Of a DNA stretch of 64,000 bases, positions 32,127-42,863 are shown piece after piece. How positions within the stretch are numbered: the stretch's first letter is position 1; the number at the start of each line of letters is the position of its first letter. A program made the position numbers and the translations under genes. The stretch is from Virgibacillus ihumii. Lineage in GTDB: Bacteria; Bacillota; Bacilli; Bacillales; Amphibacillaceae. Below the pieces are notes generated by a model. That model saw only the letters and a list, made by a program, of their open reading frames with translations. It did not search any database and was not told where the DNA came from. Location of the stretch: NCBI RefSeq assembly GCF_902726655.1, contig NZ_CACVAN010000001.1:2852001-2916000 (forward strand), written 5' to 3'.

Positions 32127-33418
32127 TGTTCAGTACGATCTCCAATTTAATGCGCGTAGGTGACATCAGACGGAAGATTATCTTTACCTTATTAATGTTA
32201 ATCATATTCCGTCTGGGTACATTTATTCCGGTTCCATTTACAAATAATCAAGCAATTGATTTTATGAACCAGCAAAATGTATTTGGGTTTCTGAATACAT
32301 TTGGGGGCGGGGCATTACAGAATTTCTCCATTTTTGCAATGGGAATCATGCCTTACATTACAGCGGCGATTATTATGCAATTGCTGCAAATGGATGTTGT
32401 ACCGAAGTTCACAGAATGGAAAAAGCAAGGTGAAATGGGACGTAAGAAGATAGCTCAGATTACTCGTTACGGAACAGTTATTCTTGCGTTTATCCAGGCA
32501 ATCGCAATGTCAATTGGGTTTAATGCAATGGCAGGTGGATCCTTAATTGAAGATCCGGGTATATTAAAGTTCATTGTCATTGCACTCGTACTGACAAGCG
32601 GAACCACGTTTTTGATGTGGCTTGGTGAACAAATTACGGCGAATGGTGTTGGTAACGGAATATCCATCTTGATATTTGCCGGAATTGTCGCAGCAGTACC
32701 AAACGGGGTTAAGCAGTTGTACAGTCAGTACTTCATGAATCCCGGTGATGATTTGTTCATCAACATTGTAATAGTTGCAATGATTGTACTGGTTGTTATT
32801 GCAGTAACAGTTGGTGTGATTTTCATCCAGCAGGCACTGCGGAAAATACCGATTCAATATGCAAAAAAGCTCGTTAATCGTTCCCCTGTGGGCGGACACT
32901 CGACACACTTGCCATTAAAGGTAAATGCTGCCGGAGTTATCCCGGTAATCTTTGCGATTGCATTTATTATTGCCCCACGGACGGTTGCCGGACTTTTTGA
33001 AGGTAATGAGATTGCAGGAACAATCGAAACGATCTTTGATTACACGCAACCGATCGGGATGGTTATTTACGTTGCGTTAATTATAGCTTTCACGTATTTC
33101 TACACATTCGTGCAGGTGAACCCGGAGCAGATGGCGGAGAATCTGCAGAAACAAGGCGGGTATATCCCGGGCATACGCCCCGGTAAAAACACGGAAACGT
33201 ATCTGACACGTGTTATGTACCGATTGACGTTTGTAGGGTCAATATTCCTGGCAGCTGTTTCTGTTCTTCCGATTATTCTTGGTGGTCTTGCAAATCTGCC
33301 TCAAGCAGTACAAATAGGTGGTACCAGCTTACTGATTGTTGTCGGTGTGGCTCTCCAGACGATGAAACAACTGGAAAGTCAACTGGTGAAGCGTCACTAC
33401 AAAGGGTTTATAAAGTAG
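32126..33418 (+). CDS. secY: Preprotein translocase subunit SecY
   Basis: Forms the protein-conducting channel with SecE (5395). 430 residues with ten predicted membrane helices; F-R-L-G-T-F-I-P-V-P in helix 1, F-A-M-G-I-M-P-Y-I-T-A in helix 2 and the G-I-R-P-G-K-N-T loop typical of SecY. One-base overlap with rplO couples it to the spc operon. Confidence 0.98.
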   Translation: MFSTISNLMRVGDIRRKIIFTLLMLIIFRLGTFIPVPFTNNQAIDFMNQQNVFGFLNTFGGGALQNFSIFAMGIMPYITAAIIMQLLQMDVVPKFTEWKKQGEMGRKKIAQITRYGTVILAFIQAIAMSIGFNAMAGGSLIEDPGILKFIVIALVLTSGTTFLMWLGEQITANGVGNGISILIFAGIVAAVPNGVKQLYSQYFMNPGDDLFINIVIVAMIVLVVIAVTVGVIFIQQALRKIPIQYAKKLVNRSPVGGHSTHLPLKVNAAGVIPVIFAIAFIIAPRTVAGLFEGNEIAGTIETIFDYTQPIGMVIYVALIIAFTYFYTFVQVNPEQMAENLQKQGGYIPGIRPGKNTETYLTRVMYRLTFVGSIFLAAVSVLPIILGGLANLPQAVQIGGTSLLIVVGVALQTMKQLESQLVKRHYKGFIK

Positions 33419-33426
33419 TTGGTTAA

Positions 33427-34098
<672 letters not shown>

Positions 34099-34267
34099 GC
34101 AATTTACTGTATACCGGCATTGAATGGATGCATTTCCATCTGTTAAACGATATAATGTATGACGTAGTTGTTGCTGATTCATGTATTACTTGATAAAGTG
34201 ACACAGGATCATAATTCGGAATTACCTTTTGAAAGGTATAAAATTAAAGCCTAAGTGAAGGTGATCG

Positions 34268-34597
34268 TTGTTGAGCGAAACTGATTCGATACCGCAGGCA
34301 GGTCAAGTTGTTCGCATTATGCAAGGGCGTGAGGCGGGACAATATGCAGTAGTATTGAAACTGATCGATGATCGTTTTGTCCTGCTGGCAGACGGAGAGA
34401 AACGTAAATATGATCGGCCGAAGAAAAAGAATCTTCATCATATTGAAATCATGGACTACATTTCTCCGGAAGTCCAAAACAGCCTTCTGGAAACTGGTCG
34501 TGTCACAAATGGCAAACTGCGATTTGCCATAGCAAAATTTGTCAATGAAGTTGTGACTGATTTGAAGAAGGGAGATCAACACGATGGCGAAAGATGA
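34268..34597 (+). CDS. KOW-domain RNA-binding protein
   Basis: A 109-residue protein with an N-terminal KOW-like domain ([13 protein letters not shown] near residue 12) resembling eukaryotic/archaeal L14e. A similar small protein lies between map and infA in Bacillus; the role is not established. Start TTG 34268 or TTG 34271 behind GAAGGTGAT. It overlaps infA by 14 bases, suggesting coupled translation with initiation factor IF-1. Confidence 0.85.
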   Translation: MLSETDSIPQAGQVVRIMQGREAGQYAVVLKLIDDRFVLLADGEKRKYDRPKKKNLHHIEIMDYISPEVQNSLLETGRVTNGKLRFAIAKFVNEVVTDLKKGDQHDGER

Positions 34598-34802
34598 TGT
34601 AATCGAAGTGGAAGGAACCGTTACAGAGACGTTGCCAAATGCGATGTTTAATGTAGAGCTTGAAAATGGCCATACGGTTTTGGCGCACGTATCAGGCAAA
34701 ATCCGTATGCATTTCATTCGTATTTTACCAGGCGATAAGGTAACGGTAGAACTTTCCCCGTACGATTTAACCAGAGGACGAATTACGTACCGTTATAAAT
34801 AG
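34584..34802 (+). CDS. infA: Translation initiation factor IF-1
   Basis: 72-residue OB-fold factor that occupies the A site during initiation. [12 protein letters not shown] and [10 protein letters not shown] signatures. GAAGGGAG site within the preceding gene. Confidence 0.97.
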   Translation: MAKDDVIEVEGTVTETLPNAMFNVELENGHTVLAHVSGKIRMHFIRILPGDKVTVELSPYDLTRGRITYRYK

Positions 34803-34822
34803 ACGAGTGAGCTCCGATATAA

Positions 34823-34951
<129 letters not shown>

Positions 34952-34972
34952 TAAACAAGGAGGTGCGATTCT

Positions 34973-35338
34973 ATGGCACGTATTGCAGGTATTGACATTC
35001 CACGTGATAAGCGAGTAGTTATTTCACTTACCTATGTCTATGGAGTGGGAAAAACTACTGCAAAGGAAATCCTGAAAGAAGCAGGGGTATCAGAAAGTAC
35101 CCGTGTTCGTGATCTGACCGAGGATGAATTGGCTAAAATCCGTAAAGCAATTGGTGACTTCACTGTTGAAGGTGATCTTCGCCGTGAAACGTCATTAAAC
35201 ATTAAACGTTTAATCGAAATCGGATCTTATCGGGGAATCAGACATCGTCGCGGACTGCCGGTTCGCGGCCAAAAAACAAAAAACAATTCACGTACCCGTA
35301 AAGGTCCACGCCGTACACAGGCTAACAAGAGAAAATAA
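34973..35338 (+). CDS. rpsM: Ribosomal protein S13
   Basis: 121 residues; A-R-I-A-G-I-D-I-P start, [17 protein letters not shown] and the basic C-terminal tail that contacts P-site tRNA. Confidence 0.97.
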   Translation: MARIAGIDIPRDKRVVISLTYVYGVGKTTAKEILKEAGVSESTRVRDLTEDELAKIRKAIGDFTVEGDLRRETSLNIKRLIEIGSYRGIRHRRGLPVRGQKTKNNSRTRKGPRRTQANKRK

Positions 35339-35358
35339 CGTGAAGGAGGGTTTAAACT

Positions 35359-35748
35359 ATGGTACGTAAAACCAATACACGGAAACGTCGTGTGAAAAAG
35401 AATATAGATACCGGAGTTGCGCATATCCGTTCTACGTTTAACAACACTATTGTTACGATTACAGATGTGCAGGGTAATTCGATCGGCTGGAGTTCAGCTG
35501 GTGCACTTGGTTTTAAAGGCTCCCGTAAATCAACGCCATTTGCTGCTCAGATGGCCGCAGAAACAGCAGCTAAATCAGCTGTTGAAAATGGCATGAAAAC
35601 ATTGGAAGTTACCGTTAAAGGCCCTGGTGCCGGCCGCGAAGCAGCGATTCGTTCTTTGCAGGCAGCTGGTTTGGAAGTTACAGCTATTCGTGACGTAACA
35701 CCAGTTCCGCATAACGGCTGCCGCCCGCCAAAACGTCGTCGCGTATAA
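35359..35748 (+). CDS. rpsK: Ribosomal protein S11
   Basis: 129 residues; [15 protein letters not shown] near residue 22 and the C-terminal [12 protein letters not shown]. Last gene before the rpoA leader. Confidence 0.97.
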   Translation: MVRKTNTRKRRVKKNIDTGVAHIRSTFNNTIVTITDVQGNSIGWSSAGALGFKGSRKSTPFAAQMAAETAAKSAVENGMKTLEVTVKGPGAGREAAIRSLQAAGLEVTAIRDVTPVPHNGCRPPKRRRV

Positions 35749-35764
35749 TTGTACTGTATAGAAT

Positions 35765-35793
35765 TTGTCACCCTGTCAATAATGGGTTATGAT
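35765..35793 (+). promoter_or_regulatory. Promoter of rpoA
   Basis: TTGTCA (35765-35770), 17-base spacer, TATGAT (35788-35793), in the 231-base gap between rpsK and rpoA, the largest gap in the supercluster after the adk region. Confidence 0.65.
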
Positions 35794-35919
35794 GGCTAAA
35801 AGTATGAGGCAGAAGAGATCTTCCCTTTGGAAGGCTTTGTGATGCAGCATGACAGCGACAAACGCGTACGTTATTATTTAAAATAGTGCAGAAATGCCTA
35901 CTGCCTATTTGGGGAATTT

Positions 35920-35946
35920 CGGTTAGACACCCTTGTCGTCTAACCG
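35920..35946 (+). other. Hairpin in the rpoA leader
   Basis: CGGTTAGAC (35920-35928) pairs perfectly with GTCTAACCG (35938-35946). No T tract follows; it lies 15 bases before the rpoA ribosome site. Confidence 0.5.
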
Positions 35947-35979
35947 GTATTTCGACGTTTTAAAGGAGGGTTTTATGGA

Positions 35980-36924
35980 ATGATCGAAATTGAAAAGCCA
36001 AGAATCGAAACGGTTGAGATCAGCGATGATGCTAAATTTGGAAAGTTCGTCGTCGAACCGCTTGAACGTGGGTATGGGACTACTCTAGGAAACTCCTTGC
36101 GTCGTATCCTACTATCCTCACTCCCGGGTGCTGCTGTTACATCAGTTCAAATTGATGGTGCACAACATGAATTTTCAACAATCGATGGTGTTGTTGAAGA
36201 TGTTACGACAGTCATTTTGAATCTGAAAAAACTCGCTCTGAAAATCTATTCTGATGATGAGAAGACACTGGAGATTGATGTGCAGGGGGAAGGAAAAGTT
36301 ACGGCTGCAGATCTGACATATGATAGTGATGTAGAGGTATTGAATCCTGACCTGCATCTTGCAACCATTAATGGTCAAGGCAGTCTGCATATGAAGATTA
36401 CTGCAGAGTCCGGCCGTGGGTATCGTCCATCTGATGCAAATAATCATGATGAGCGACCGATCGGTGTGATTCCAATCGACTCTATCTTTACACCAGTATC
36501 ACGTGTAACATATCAGGTGGAGAATACCCGAGTAGGGCAAATTACGAACTACGATAAACTGACATTGGATGTGTGGACTGATGGAAGTATTCGTCCTGAA
36601 GAAGCTGTTTCTTTAGGTGCAAAAGTTTTCACAGAACATCTTAATATTTTTGTCGGATTAACAGATGAAGCACAAAATGCAGAAATTATGGTTGAAAAAG
36701 AAGAAGACCAAAAAGAAAAAGTAATGGAAATGACAATTGAGGAACTTGATTTATCTGTCAGATCCTATAATTGCTTAAAACGCGCCGGTATTAATACAGT
36801 ACAAGAGCTTTCAAATAAATCTGAAGAAGACATGATGAAAGTTCGTAACCTGGGCCGTAAATCGCTGGAAGAAGTAAAAGTAAAACTGGAGGATTTAGGT
36901 TTAGGTCTGCGTGATGATGACTAA
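35980..36924 (+). CDS. rpoA: RNA polymerase alpha subunit
   Basis: Assembly platform of RNA polymerase, 314 residues. N-terminal domain with [19 protein letters not shown], acidic linker around 235-245, and C-terminal domain with [14 protein letters not shown] and [10 protein letters not shown] that binds UP elements and activators. ATG 35980 is nine bases after AAAGGAGGG. Confidence 0.98.
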   Translation: MIEIEKPRIETVEISDDAKFGKFVVEPLERGYGTTLGNSLRRILLSSLPGAAVTSVQIDGAQHEFSTIDGVVEDVTTVILNLKKLALKIYSDDEKTLEIDVQGEGKVTAADLTYDSDVEVLNPDLHLATINGQGSLHMKITAESGRGYRPSDANNHDERPIGVIPIDSIFTPVSRVTYQVENTRVGQITNYDKLTLDVWTDGSIRPEEAVSLGAKVFTEHLNIFVGLTDEAQNAEIMVEKEEDQKEKVMEMTIEELDLSVRSYNCLKRAGINTVQELSNKSEEDMMKVRNLGRKSLEEVKVKLEDLGLGLRDDD

Positions 36925-36964
36925 TCGACACCTATAGACTTTCAAGAAAAGGGAGGGATAGTCC

Positions 36965-37318
36965 ATGGCTCGAAAATTAGGCCGTAAGACAGATACTCGT
37001 ATGGCATTGCTGCGAAACCTTGCATCTGACCTAATCATCCACGAACGGATTGAAACAACAGAAGCAAAGGCAAAAGAATTAAAAACGGTTGTAGAAAAAA
37101 TGATTACGCTTGGAAAACGCGGTGATTTGCACGCACGTCGTCAGGCAGCATCATTCCTGTACAATCAGGAAGCAAATGATAATGAAAACGTAATTCAGAA
37201 ACTCTTCGATGACGTTGCTGCACGCTATGAAGAAAGACAGGGCGGATATACACGTGTTCTTAAGCTGGGTGCCCGTCAAGGTGATGGAGCAAAAATGGCA
37301 ATCATTGAACTAGTTTAA
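36965..37318 (+). CDS. rplQ: Ribosomal protein L17
   Basis: 117 residues; K-L-G-R-K-T-D-T-R start and [13 protein letters not shown] near the end. Last gene of the alpha operon. Confidence 0.97.
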   Translation: MARKLGRKTDTRMALLRNLASDLIIHERIETTEAKAKELKTVVEKMITLGKRGDLHARRQAASFLYNQEANDNENVIQKLFDDVAARYEERQGGYTRVLKLGARQGDGAKMAIIELV

Positions 37319-37335
37319 CAATACACTGTACGCAT

Positions 37336-37384
37336 AAGGGCAGGACAGAATCTCTTCCACGAGGTGAATCCAGGCCCTTTTTTT
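37336..37384 (+). terminator. Terminator after rplQ
   Basis: AAGGGC pairs with GCCCTT, with inner GGA/TCC and CTC/GAG pairs, followed by seven T. Confidence 0.75.
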
Positions 37385-37459
37385 GTAGGATAAAGCTAAA
37401 GCGACTGTCCTGTGTGCTCATGAATGATAGATGAAGCGACTGCTTACCAAGCAGGAGCG

Positions 37460-37686
37460 AATCTATCAGCGGCAAAGCCAATTTTATCAGCGGCAAAGCC
37501 AATTTTATCAGCGGCAAAGCCAATTTTATCAGCGGCAAAGCCAATTTTATCAGCGGCAAAGCCAATTTTATCAGCGGCAAAGCCAATTTTATCAGCGGCA
37601 AAGCCAATTTTATCAGCGGCAAAGCCAATTTTATCAGCGGCAAAGCCAATTTTATCAGCGGCAAAGCCAATTTTATCAGCGGCAAA
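37460..37686 (+). repeat. Near-perfect 21-bp tandem array, ten units plus a partial one
   Basis: Unit ATTTTATCAGCGGCAAAGCC plus A, repeated from 37460 (first unit slightly diverged) to 37669, with a final 17-base part unit at 37670-37686 running straight into the leader of ecfA1. Each unit holds a small GGC-AAA-GCC inverted repeat. Because 21 is a multiple of three, several frames stay open through it on both strands; I treat these as by-products. The 407 bases from rplQ to ecfA1 otherwise contain only the rplQ terminator, and I see no clear promoter for ecfA1. Confidence 0.97.
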
Positions 37687-37725
37687 ATGAAAATCCATGC
37701 AACGTCACCCGGGGAGGACCTAAAT

Positions 37726-38565
37726 ATGCGAAGCAAACTAATAGAGTTCAGAAATGTATCATTCAGATATGGAGAAGAGCAGTCATGGGTGTTGAAAAAC
37801 TGTTCATTTGAAATCTATGAAAATGAATCGATGGCGATTATCGGTCACAATGGTTCAGGAAAGTCAACTATTGCCAAGCTGATGAATGGTCTGCTATTTC
37901 CGCAAGAGGGCGAAATATATATTGGCAATCAGAAACTGACAGAAGAAACGATTTGGGAAATCCGTAAAGACGTGGGAATGGTTTTTCAGAATCCTGATAA
38001 CCAGTTTGTGGGGACAACTGTACAAGATGATGTCGCATTTGGAATGGAAAATCGTGGTATTCCCCGGGAGGAAATGGTGAAACGGATTAACGAAACATTA
38101 AATGCAACAGGAATGCTTGATTACCGGATGACGGAGCCGCATAAACTCTCCGGCGGCCAAAAACAGCGGGTTGCGATTGCCGGTGTCCTGGCGATTTTTC
38201 CAAAAGTACTTATTTTGGATGAGGCAACTGCAATGCTGGATCCAAAAGGGCGCACGGAAATTATGGATACGATCTCCAGTGTGCAAAATGAGCGTGAACT
38301 TTCCTTGATCACGATTACACATGATCTGCAGGAAGTGGTACAGGCGGAGCGTGTGATTGTGATGAATGAAGGTGAAATATGGGGAGAAGCCGTGCCAAGG
38401 GATATTTTTGCAAGAAAGGACGAGTTGCGTGAAATTGGCCTGGATGTGCCGTTTATCGCGCATTTATCCGATGAACTTAAAAAAGCAGGTATTTCAGTAT
38501 CAAATGAACCACTAAATCATGAAGAACTGCTGGAGGACTTATGGACATCACATTCAACAAAGTAA
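37726..38565 (+). CDS. ecfA1: ECF transporter ATPase EcfA1
   Basis: One of two ATPases powering energy-coupling-factor vitamin uptake. 279 residues: Walker [10 protein letters not shown] near residue 40, signature L-S-G-G-Q-K-Q-R, Walker [11 protein letters not shown] 37726 follows GGGGAGGA; an in-frame ATG at 37687 sits at the edge of the 21-bp array and lacks a ribosome site. Overlaps ecfA2 by 25 bases. Confidence 0.95.
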   Translation: MRSKLIEFRNVSFRYGEEQSWVLKNCSFEIYENESMAIIGHNGSGKSTIAKLMNGLLFPQEGEIYIGNQKLTEETIWEIRKDVGMVFQNPDNQFVGTTVQDDVAFGMENRGIPREEMVKRINETLNATGMLDYRMTEPHKLSGGQKQRVAIAGVLAIFPKVLILDEATAMLDPKGRTEIMDTISSVQNERELSLITITHDLQEVVQAERVIVMNEGEIWGEAVPRDIFARKDELREIGLDVPFIAHLSDELKKAGISVSNEPLNHEELLEDLWTSHSTK

Positions 38566-39413
38566 GTTATGTTTATCAACCAAATACACCATTTGCCCAC
38601 CAGGCACTGAAGGACTTGTCTTTTTCGGTACCATCAGGTTCATATGTTGCCATTATCGGCCACACCGGTTCGGGGAAATCGACATTGATTCAGCATTTGA
38701 ATGGCCTTGTACGCCCCACATCAGGGGAAGTAACGGTCGGCGGTTTCCGCATAACCGCTGATGAAAAGCCAAAGAATATGAAGGATTTGCGCAGCCGTGT
38801 TGGTGTTGTCTTTCAATATCCGGAACACCAATTATTTGAAGAAACGGTTGAGAAAGATATAGCTTTCGGTCCGGAAAATTTTGATGTGCCAAAAGAAGAA
38901 ATTAGCGAACGGATCGATGAAATCATTCCGGAAGTTGGGCTCTCGGAAGAGCTGATGCAGCGTTCGCCGTTTGAATTGAGTGGCGGACAGATGCGAAGAG
39001 TTGCGATTGCAGGGGTGCTGGCAACGCAGCCGGAGATTCTTTTGTTGGACGAGCCGACTGCCGGACTTGATCCCCGTGGCCAAAAGGAAATGATGGAAAT
39101 GTTCTATGATATGCATACAAAACAGGGACAAACGACGGTTCTCGTTACCCATAGCATGGAAGATGCGGTGAAATATGCGGACCACGTGATTATTTTAAAC
39201 AACGGAACAAAATATATGGAAGGAACCCCTGAGGAGGTTTTTTCGCGAAAAGAAGCCTTGCAGAAGGTTCAGTTGGATGTACCGGAAATGGTTCGTTTTT
39301 TGAATGCATTTGAGGATAAATTTGGACAGTCCATCCCCTTTAGACGGCAAACGATAGCCGAAGCGGCAGATGATATCAGGCAGCTTCTCAAAGGGGGCGG
39401 CTGCCATGAATAA
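38541..39413 (+). CDS. ecfA2: ECF transporter ATPase EcfA2
   Basis: Second ATPase of the ECF module, 290 residues. Walker [10 protein letters not shown], signature L-S-G-G-Q-M-R-R, Walker [12 protein letters not shown]. Forms a heterodimer with EcfA1 that drives EcfT and substrate-specific S components encoded elsewhere. Overlaps both neighbours. Confidence 0.95.
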   Translation: MDITFNKVSYVYQPNTPFAHQALKDLSFSVPSGSYVAIIGHTGSGKSTLIQHLNGLVRPTSGEVTVGGFRITADEKPKNMKDLRSRVGVVFQYPEHQLFEETVEKDIAFGPENFDVPKEEISERIDEIIPEVGLSEELMQRSPFELSGGQMRRVAIAGVLATQPEILLLDEPTAGLDPRGQKEMMEMFYDMHTKQGQTTVLVTHSMEDAVKYADHVIILNNGTKYMEGTPEEVFSRKEALQKVQLDVPEMVRFLNAFEDKFGQSIPFRRQTIAEAADDIRQLLKGGGCHE

Positions 39414-40206
39414 TGCACTCATAATCGGTCAGTATGTTCCCGGCCAGTCGCTTGTCCATAAACTTGACCCGCGGACAAAAATAACGATCATTTTTTTCTT
39501 CGTGTTTGTTGTGTTTTTTGCAAATTCGGTCTGGAGCTACGGCATATTAACTGCTTTTGCCCTGGCTAGTACGTTTACGACCCGAATTCCGTTGCGTTTT
39601 ATTGTCAAGGGCCTGACACCTATATGGTTCTTAATCGTATTTACTTTTATCCTGCACCTGATTGTCACAAAACAGGGTGAGGTGCTGTTTGAAGTGTTTT
39701 CATTTGAAATATATACCGGCGCACTTATTCAGGGATTCGCCATATCAATGCGCTTTTTTCTATTGATTCTTGTAACTTCGCTTCTGACGCTGACTACGAC
39801 ACCGATTGAAATCACAGATGCTATTGAGGAAATACTGCATCCGTTAAAAAAAGTAAAATTTCCAGTTCATGAACTGGCGCTGATGATGTCGATCTCACTA
39901 CGTTTCATTCCAACACTTCTTCAGGAAACGGAAAAAATATCAAAAGCACAGGCATCGCGTGGGGTGGATTTTCGGACTGGGACAATCAAAGAGCGAGTGA
40001 AAGCGGTTGTGCCTTTGCTTGTTCCGTTATTTGTCAGTGCCTTTAAACGTGCCGAGGAGCTTGCCATGGCGATGGAAGCGCGTGGCTATCAAGGCGGGGA
40101 AGGACGGTCTAAGCTCCGTGAATTAAAAATTGAAAAACGTGATATTGCCATTTATATTGTATTTATATGTGTAGTGGCAGGTTTGTTATGGACGAGAAAC
40201 TATTAA
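39406..40206 (+). CDS. ecfT: ECF transporter transmembrane protein EcfT
   Basis: Membrane scaffold linking the ATPases to S components. 266 residues, five to six predicted helices, and the two A-R-G-type coupling motifs (A-S-R-G-V-D-F and E-A-R-G-Y-Q-G) in cytoplasmic helices. ATG 39406 overlaps the end of ecfA2. Confidence 0.95.
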   Translation: MNNALIIGQYVPGQSLVHKLDPRTKITIIFFFVFVVFFANSVWSYGILTAFALASTFTTRIPLRFIVKGLTPIWFLIVFTFILHLIVTKQGEVLFEVFSFEIYTGALIQGFAISMRFFLLILVTSLLTLTTTPIEITDAIEEILHPLKKVKFPVHELALMMSISLRFIPTLLQETEKISKAQASRGVDFRTGTIKERVKAVVPLLVPLFVSAFKRAEELAMAMEARGYQGGEGRSKLRELKIEKRDIAIYIVFICVVAGLLWTRNY

Positions 40207-40223
40207 AGGGCGGCTGAAACAAC

Positions 40224-40967
40224 ATGACAAAAATAAAATGTACAATAAGCTATGACGGAACCAACTTTTCAGGCTTTCAGATTCAGCCCCGGCAGCGCAC
40301 TGTACAAGGTGAATTGGAAAAAGCACTGCGGCGGATCCATAAAGGAGAACATATTCGCATACATGCATCCGGGCGGACCGATACCGGGGTTCATGCTAAA
40401 GGTCAGATGATTCACTTTAAAACAGCTTATCAGTTGCCCGTTAATAATTGGAAAATGGCAATTAACACCCTTTTACCCGATGATTTATATGTGCATGAAG
40501 TGGAGAATGCTGACGATACATTTCACGCCCGGTATGATGTGATGGAGAAAGAATACCGGTATTATGTATGGAATGAGCGGGAAAAGGATGTTTTTAGGCA
40601 ACATTATTACTATCAGTTTCCCTATCGACTCGATATGAACGCAATGCAGCGTGCGTGTAATTTTTTGGAAGGTGAGCATGACTTTACCACTTTTTCATCG
40701 GCCAAAGCCTCCATAAAAGGAAGTAAAATCCGGAATATGTATGAGGTGTCATGCAACAGGGAGGGCAGTACAATTGAATTTGTCTTCCGCGGGAGCGGCT
40801 TTTTATATAATATGGTTCGGATCATTGTCGGGGCACTGTTGGATATCGGACAGGGGAAGCGGGATTCGGATGACATTGCAAAACTGCTCATGAAAAAAGA
40901 TCGTCGGCTGTTGGGGGATACTGTACCGGCACAGGGATTGTATCTTTGGAAAGTAACATATAAGTGA
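40224..40967 (+). CDS. truA: tRNA pseudouridine(38-40) synthase
   Basis: Isomerises uridines 38-40 in the anticodon arm. 247 residues with catalytic Asp53 in G-R-T-D-T-G-V-H-A and a C-terminal F-L-Y-N-M-V-R-I segment. Follows ecfT by 17 bases and ends in a terminator. Confidence 0.96.
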   Translation: MTKIKCTISYDGTNFSGFQIQPRQRTVQGELEKALRRIHKGEHIRIHASGRTDTGVHAKGQMIHFKTAYQLPVNNWKMAINTLLPDDLYVHEVENADDTFHARYDVMEKEYRYYVWNEREKDVFRQHYYYQFPYRLDMNAMQRACNFLEGEHDFTTFSSAKASIKGSKIRNMYEVSCNREGSTIEFVFRGSGFLYNMVRIIVGALLDIGQGKRDSDDIAKLLMKKDRRLLGDTVPAQGLYLWKVTYK

Positions 40968-40973
40968 ACTTTC

Positions 40974-41004
40974 AAAAACTTGGACTATTGTACCAAGTTT
41001 TTTT
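40974..41004 (+). terminator. Terminator after truA
   Basis: AAAACTTGG pairs with CCAAGTTTT around a 9-base loop, followed by T residues. Confidence 0.9.
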
Positions 41005-41045
41005 AATTTAATATGCTATTGCGATTTTTTTCCTTTTTCGGTCAG

Positions 41046-41074
41046 TTGACAGCCGACAGATCGGGGAATATGAT
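41046..41074 (+). promoter_or_regulatory. Promoter of the POT transporter gene
   Basis: TTGACA (41046-41051), 17-base spacer, TATGAT (41069-41074). Confidence 0.75.
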
Positions 41075-41183
41075 GGTACGTGCCCTTATTTTTTCGACAA
41101 ATTGGCTAATAAAAAATCAGAAAAAATTAAAATTTAAACACAGCTGATTTGTACAGCTCAAAAAGAGAAGGAGTTTTTACATC

Positions 41184-42677
41184 ATGGGGAAGATTAATAA
41201 GGATAAGATAGTCCAAAGTGTGCCCCAACGTGGCTTTTTTGGACAGCCTAAAGGTTTATTCACTTTGTTTTTTACAGAGTTTTGGGAGCGCTTTTCCTAC
41301 TATGGAATGCGGGCGCTGCTGCTATTTTACATGTACGATCAAATTGTCAATGGTGGTCTGGGTATCGACAGAGATATAGCAACGTCCATCATGGCAGTCT
41401 ATGGTGCACTTGTTTATATGACTGGTGTTATCGGGGGATGGATTGCTGACCGATTGCTTGGTACACAGCAAACCATTTTCTATGGTGGAATACTCATTAT
41501 GATTGGTCATATTATACTTGCAATGCCAATGGCCGTAACAGGGTTATTCCTTTCCATTCTCTTTATTACAATTGGTACAGGATTATTGAAGCCAAATGTT
41601 TCAAGTGTCGTCGGGGATATGTACAGTGAGAAGGATACACGCCGCGACTCCGGTTTCAGCATTTTTTATATGGGAATTAATATGGGGGCATTAATTGCAC
41701 CATTTGTAGTCGGTACAGTTGGTCAGGAATACAATTATCACTTGGGCTTCAGTCTGGCTGCAATCGGAATGCTGCTCGGGTTGATTCTTTTCGTAGTTAC
41801 ACGTAAGAAATACCTGGGTCTTGCCGGAACATATGTGGCTAACCCGTTGGATGATGGTGAGAGGAAGACAGTATTCAAACGGTTTGGAATTGGTGCTGTT
41901 ATCGTTGCTATTTTACTTGTTATTACCATTCCAACCAATATACTGACGATCACAACATTCACGTATTTAGTCAGTTTCTTGGGGATAGCTATTCCGACAG
42001 CATACTTCATTGTCATGTATAAAAGCCCGAGAACAGATGAAGTGGAACGTTCACGTATTTTAGCATATATCCCATTGTTCGTTGCATCTATGGTGTTTTG
42101 GGCAATTCAGGAACAGGGTTCTATTATTCTTGCATTATATGCGAAAGAACGAACTGAATTAAGCTTTATGGGTATTGATTTATATGCATCATGGTTTCAG
42201 TCGTTAAATCCGTTGTTCATTATCTTCCTGGCACCGGTTTTTGCCGCGATGTGGGTGAAACTTGGCAACCGTCAGCCGTCAACCCCGAAGAAGTTCTCCC
42301 TGGGGGTAATTTTTGGCGGAATATCATTTATGGTTCTGATTTTCCCGGCTATGATCAACGGAACCGAAACATTGGTAAGTCCATTATGGCTGGTGCTTAG
42401 TTTCTTCCTTGTCGTATTAGGTGAACTTTGCCTGTCACCGGTTGGATTGTCTGCAACAACAAAGCTTGCACCAGCAGCATTCTCTGCACAAACGATGAGT
42501 CTATGGTTTATGTCCAATGCAGCCGGACAAGCTGTTAATGCACAGATCGTTAAGTTGTATGATCCGTCAACCGAAATTGTCTATTTTGGTATTATTGGTG
42601 GTATTGCTGTTTTAGCTGGTATCGTTTTGTTTGCATTTTCGAAAAAAATCCAAGTATACATGCGTGGGGTTTTATAG
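41184..42677 (+). CDS. POT/PTR2-family proton-dependent di-/tripeptide transporter
   Basis: A 497-residue membrane protein with about 14 predicted helices. The family motif ExxERF is present as E-F-W-E-R-F at residues 32-37, followed by S-Y-Y-G-M-R, which is the proton-coupling segment of peptide transporters such as DtpT. A central hydrophilic loop (about 210-235) separates the two halves. Monocistronic, with its own promoter and terminator. It separates truA from rplM, which adjoin in B. subtilis, so it looks like a lineage insertion. Substrate cannot be fixed from sequence. Confidence 0.9.
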   Translation: MGKINKDKIVQSVPQRGFFGQPKGLFTLFFTEFWERFSYYGMRALLLFYMYDQIVNGGLGIDRDIATSIMAVYGALVYMTGVIGGWIADRLLGTQQTIFYGGILIMIGHIILAMPMAVTGLFLSILFITIGTGLLKPNVSSVVGDMYSEKDTRRDSGFSIFYMGINMGALIAPFVVGTVGQEYNYHLGFSLAAIGMLLGLILFVVTRKKYLGLAGTYVANPLDDGERKTVFKRFGIGAVIVAILLVITIPTNILTITTFTYLVSFLGIAIPTAYFIVMYKSPRTDEVERSRILAYIPLFVASMVFWAIQEQGSIILALYAKERTELSFMGIDLYASWFQSLNPLFIIFLAPVFAAMWVKLGNRQPSTPKKFSLGVIFGGISFMVLIFPAMINGTETLVSPLWLVLSFFLVVLGELCLSPVGLSATTKLAPAAFSAQTMSLWFMSNAAGQAVNAQIVKLYDPSTEIVYFGIIGGIAVLAGIVLFAFSKKIQVYMRGVL

Positions 42678-42686
42678 GGCGTTATG

Positions 42687-42718
42687 ACAGTTCCTCTCAA
42701 TTGGGAGGAACTGTTTTA
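42687..42718 (+). terminator. Terminator after the POT transporter
   Basis: ACAGTTCCTC pairs with GAGGAACTGT, then TTTT. Confidence 0.9.
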
Positions 42719-42727
42719 ATGTAATGC

Positions 42728-42757
42728 TTGACAAAGCTGTTATTTATGGTATATGAT
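42728..42757 (+). promoter_or_regulatory. Promoter of rplM-rpsI
   Basis: TTGACA (42728-42733), 18-base spacer, TATGAT (42752-42757). Confidence 0.7.
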
Positions 42758-42782
42758 GATTTGTGGCATTTTATTTCTAAAC

Positions 42783-42809
42783 CATGATTAGCCCCGGAAA
42801 CTAATTATG
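42783..42809 (+). promoter_or_regulatory. rplM leader hairpin (L13-leader type)
   Basis: CATGATTAG (42783-42791) pairs with CTAATTATG (42801-42809) with one G-T pair and a CCCCGGAAA loop, about 20 bases after the predicted transcription start. Bacilli carry a conserved L13 leader at this place; autoregulation by L13 is inferred. Confidence 0.6.
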
Positions 42810-42863
42810 TTAAAATATAGGAATAACATTGAAACGATATTGAAATATGGAGGGAAACCCATC

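Noticed and set aside
37460..37686. CRISPR array
   Set aside because: The units are contiguous with no variable spacers, and there are no cas genes in the window.
37424..37736. Open frames on both strands across the 21-bp array, with seven-residue repeats such as L-S-A-A-K-P-I or I-G-F-A-A-D-K
   Set aside because: A repeat length divisible by three keeps several frames open at once. None has a convincing ribosome site, and the coding potential is explained by the repeat alone.
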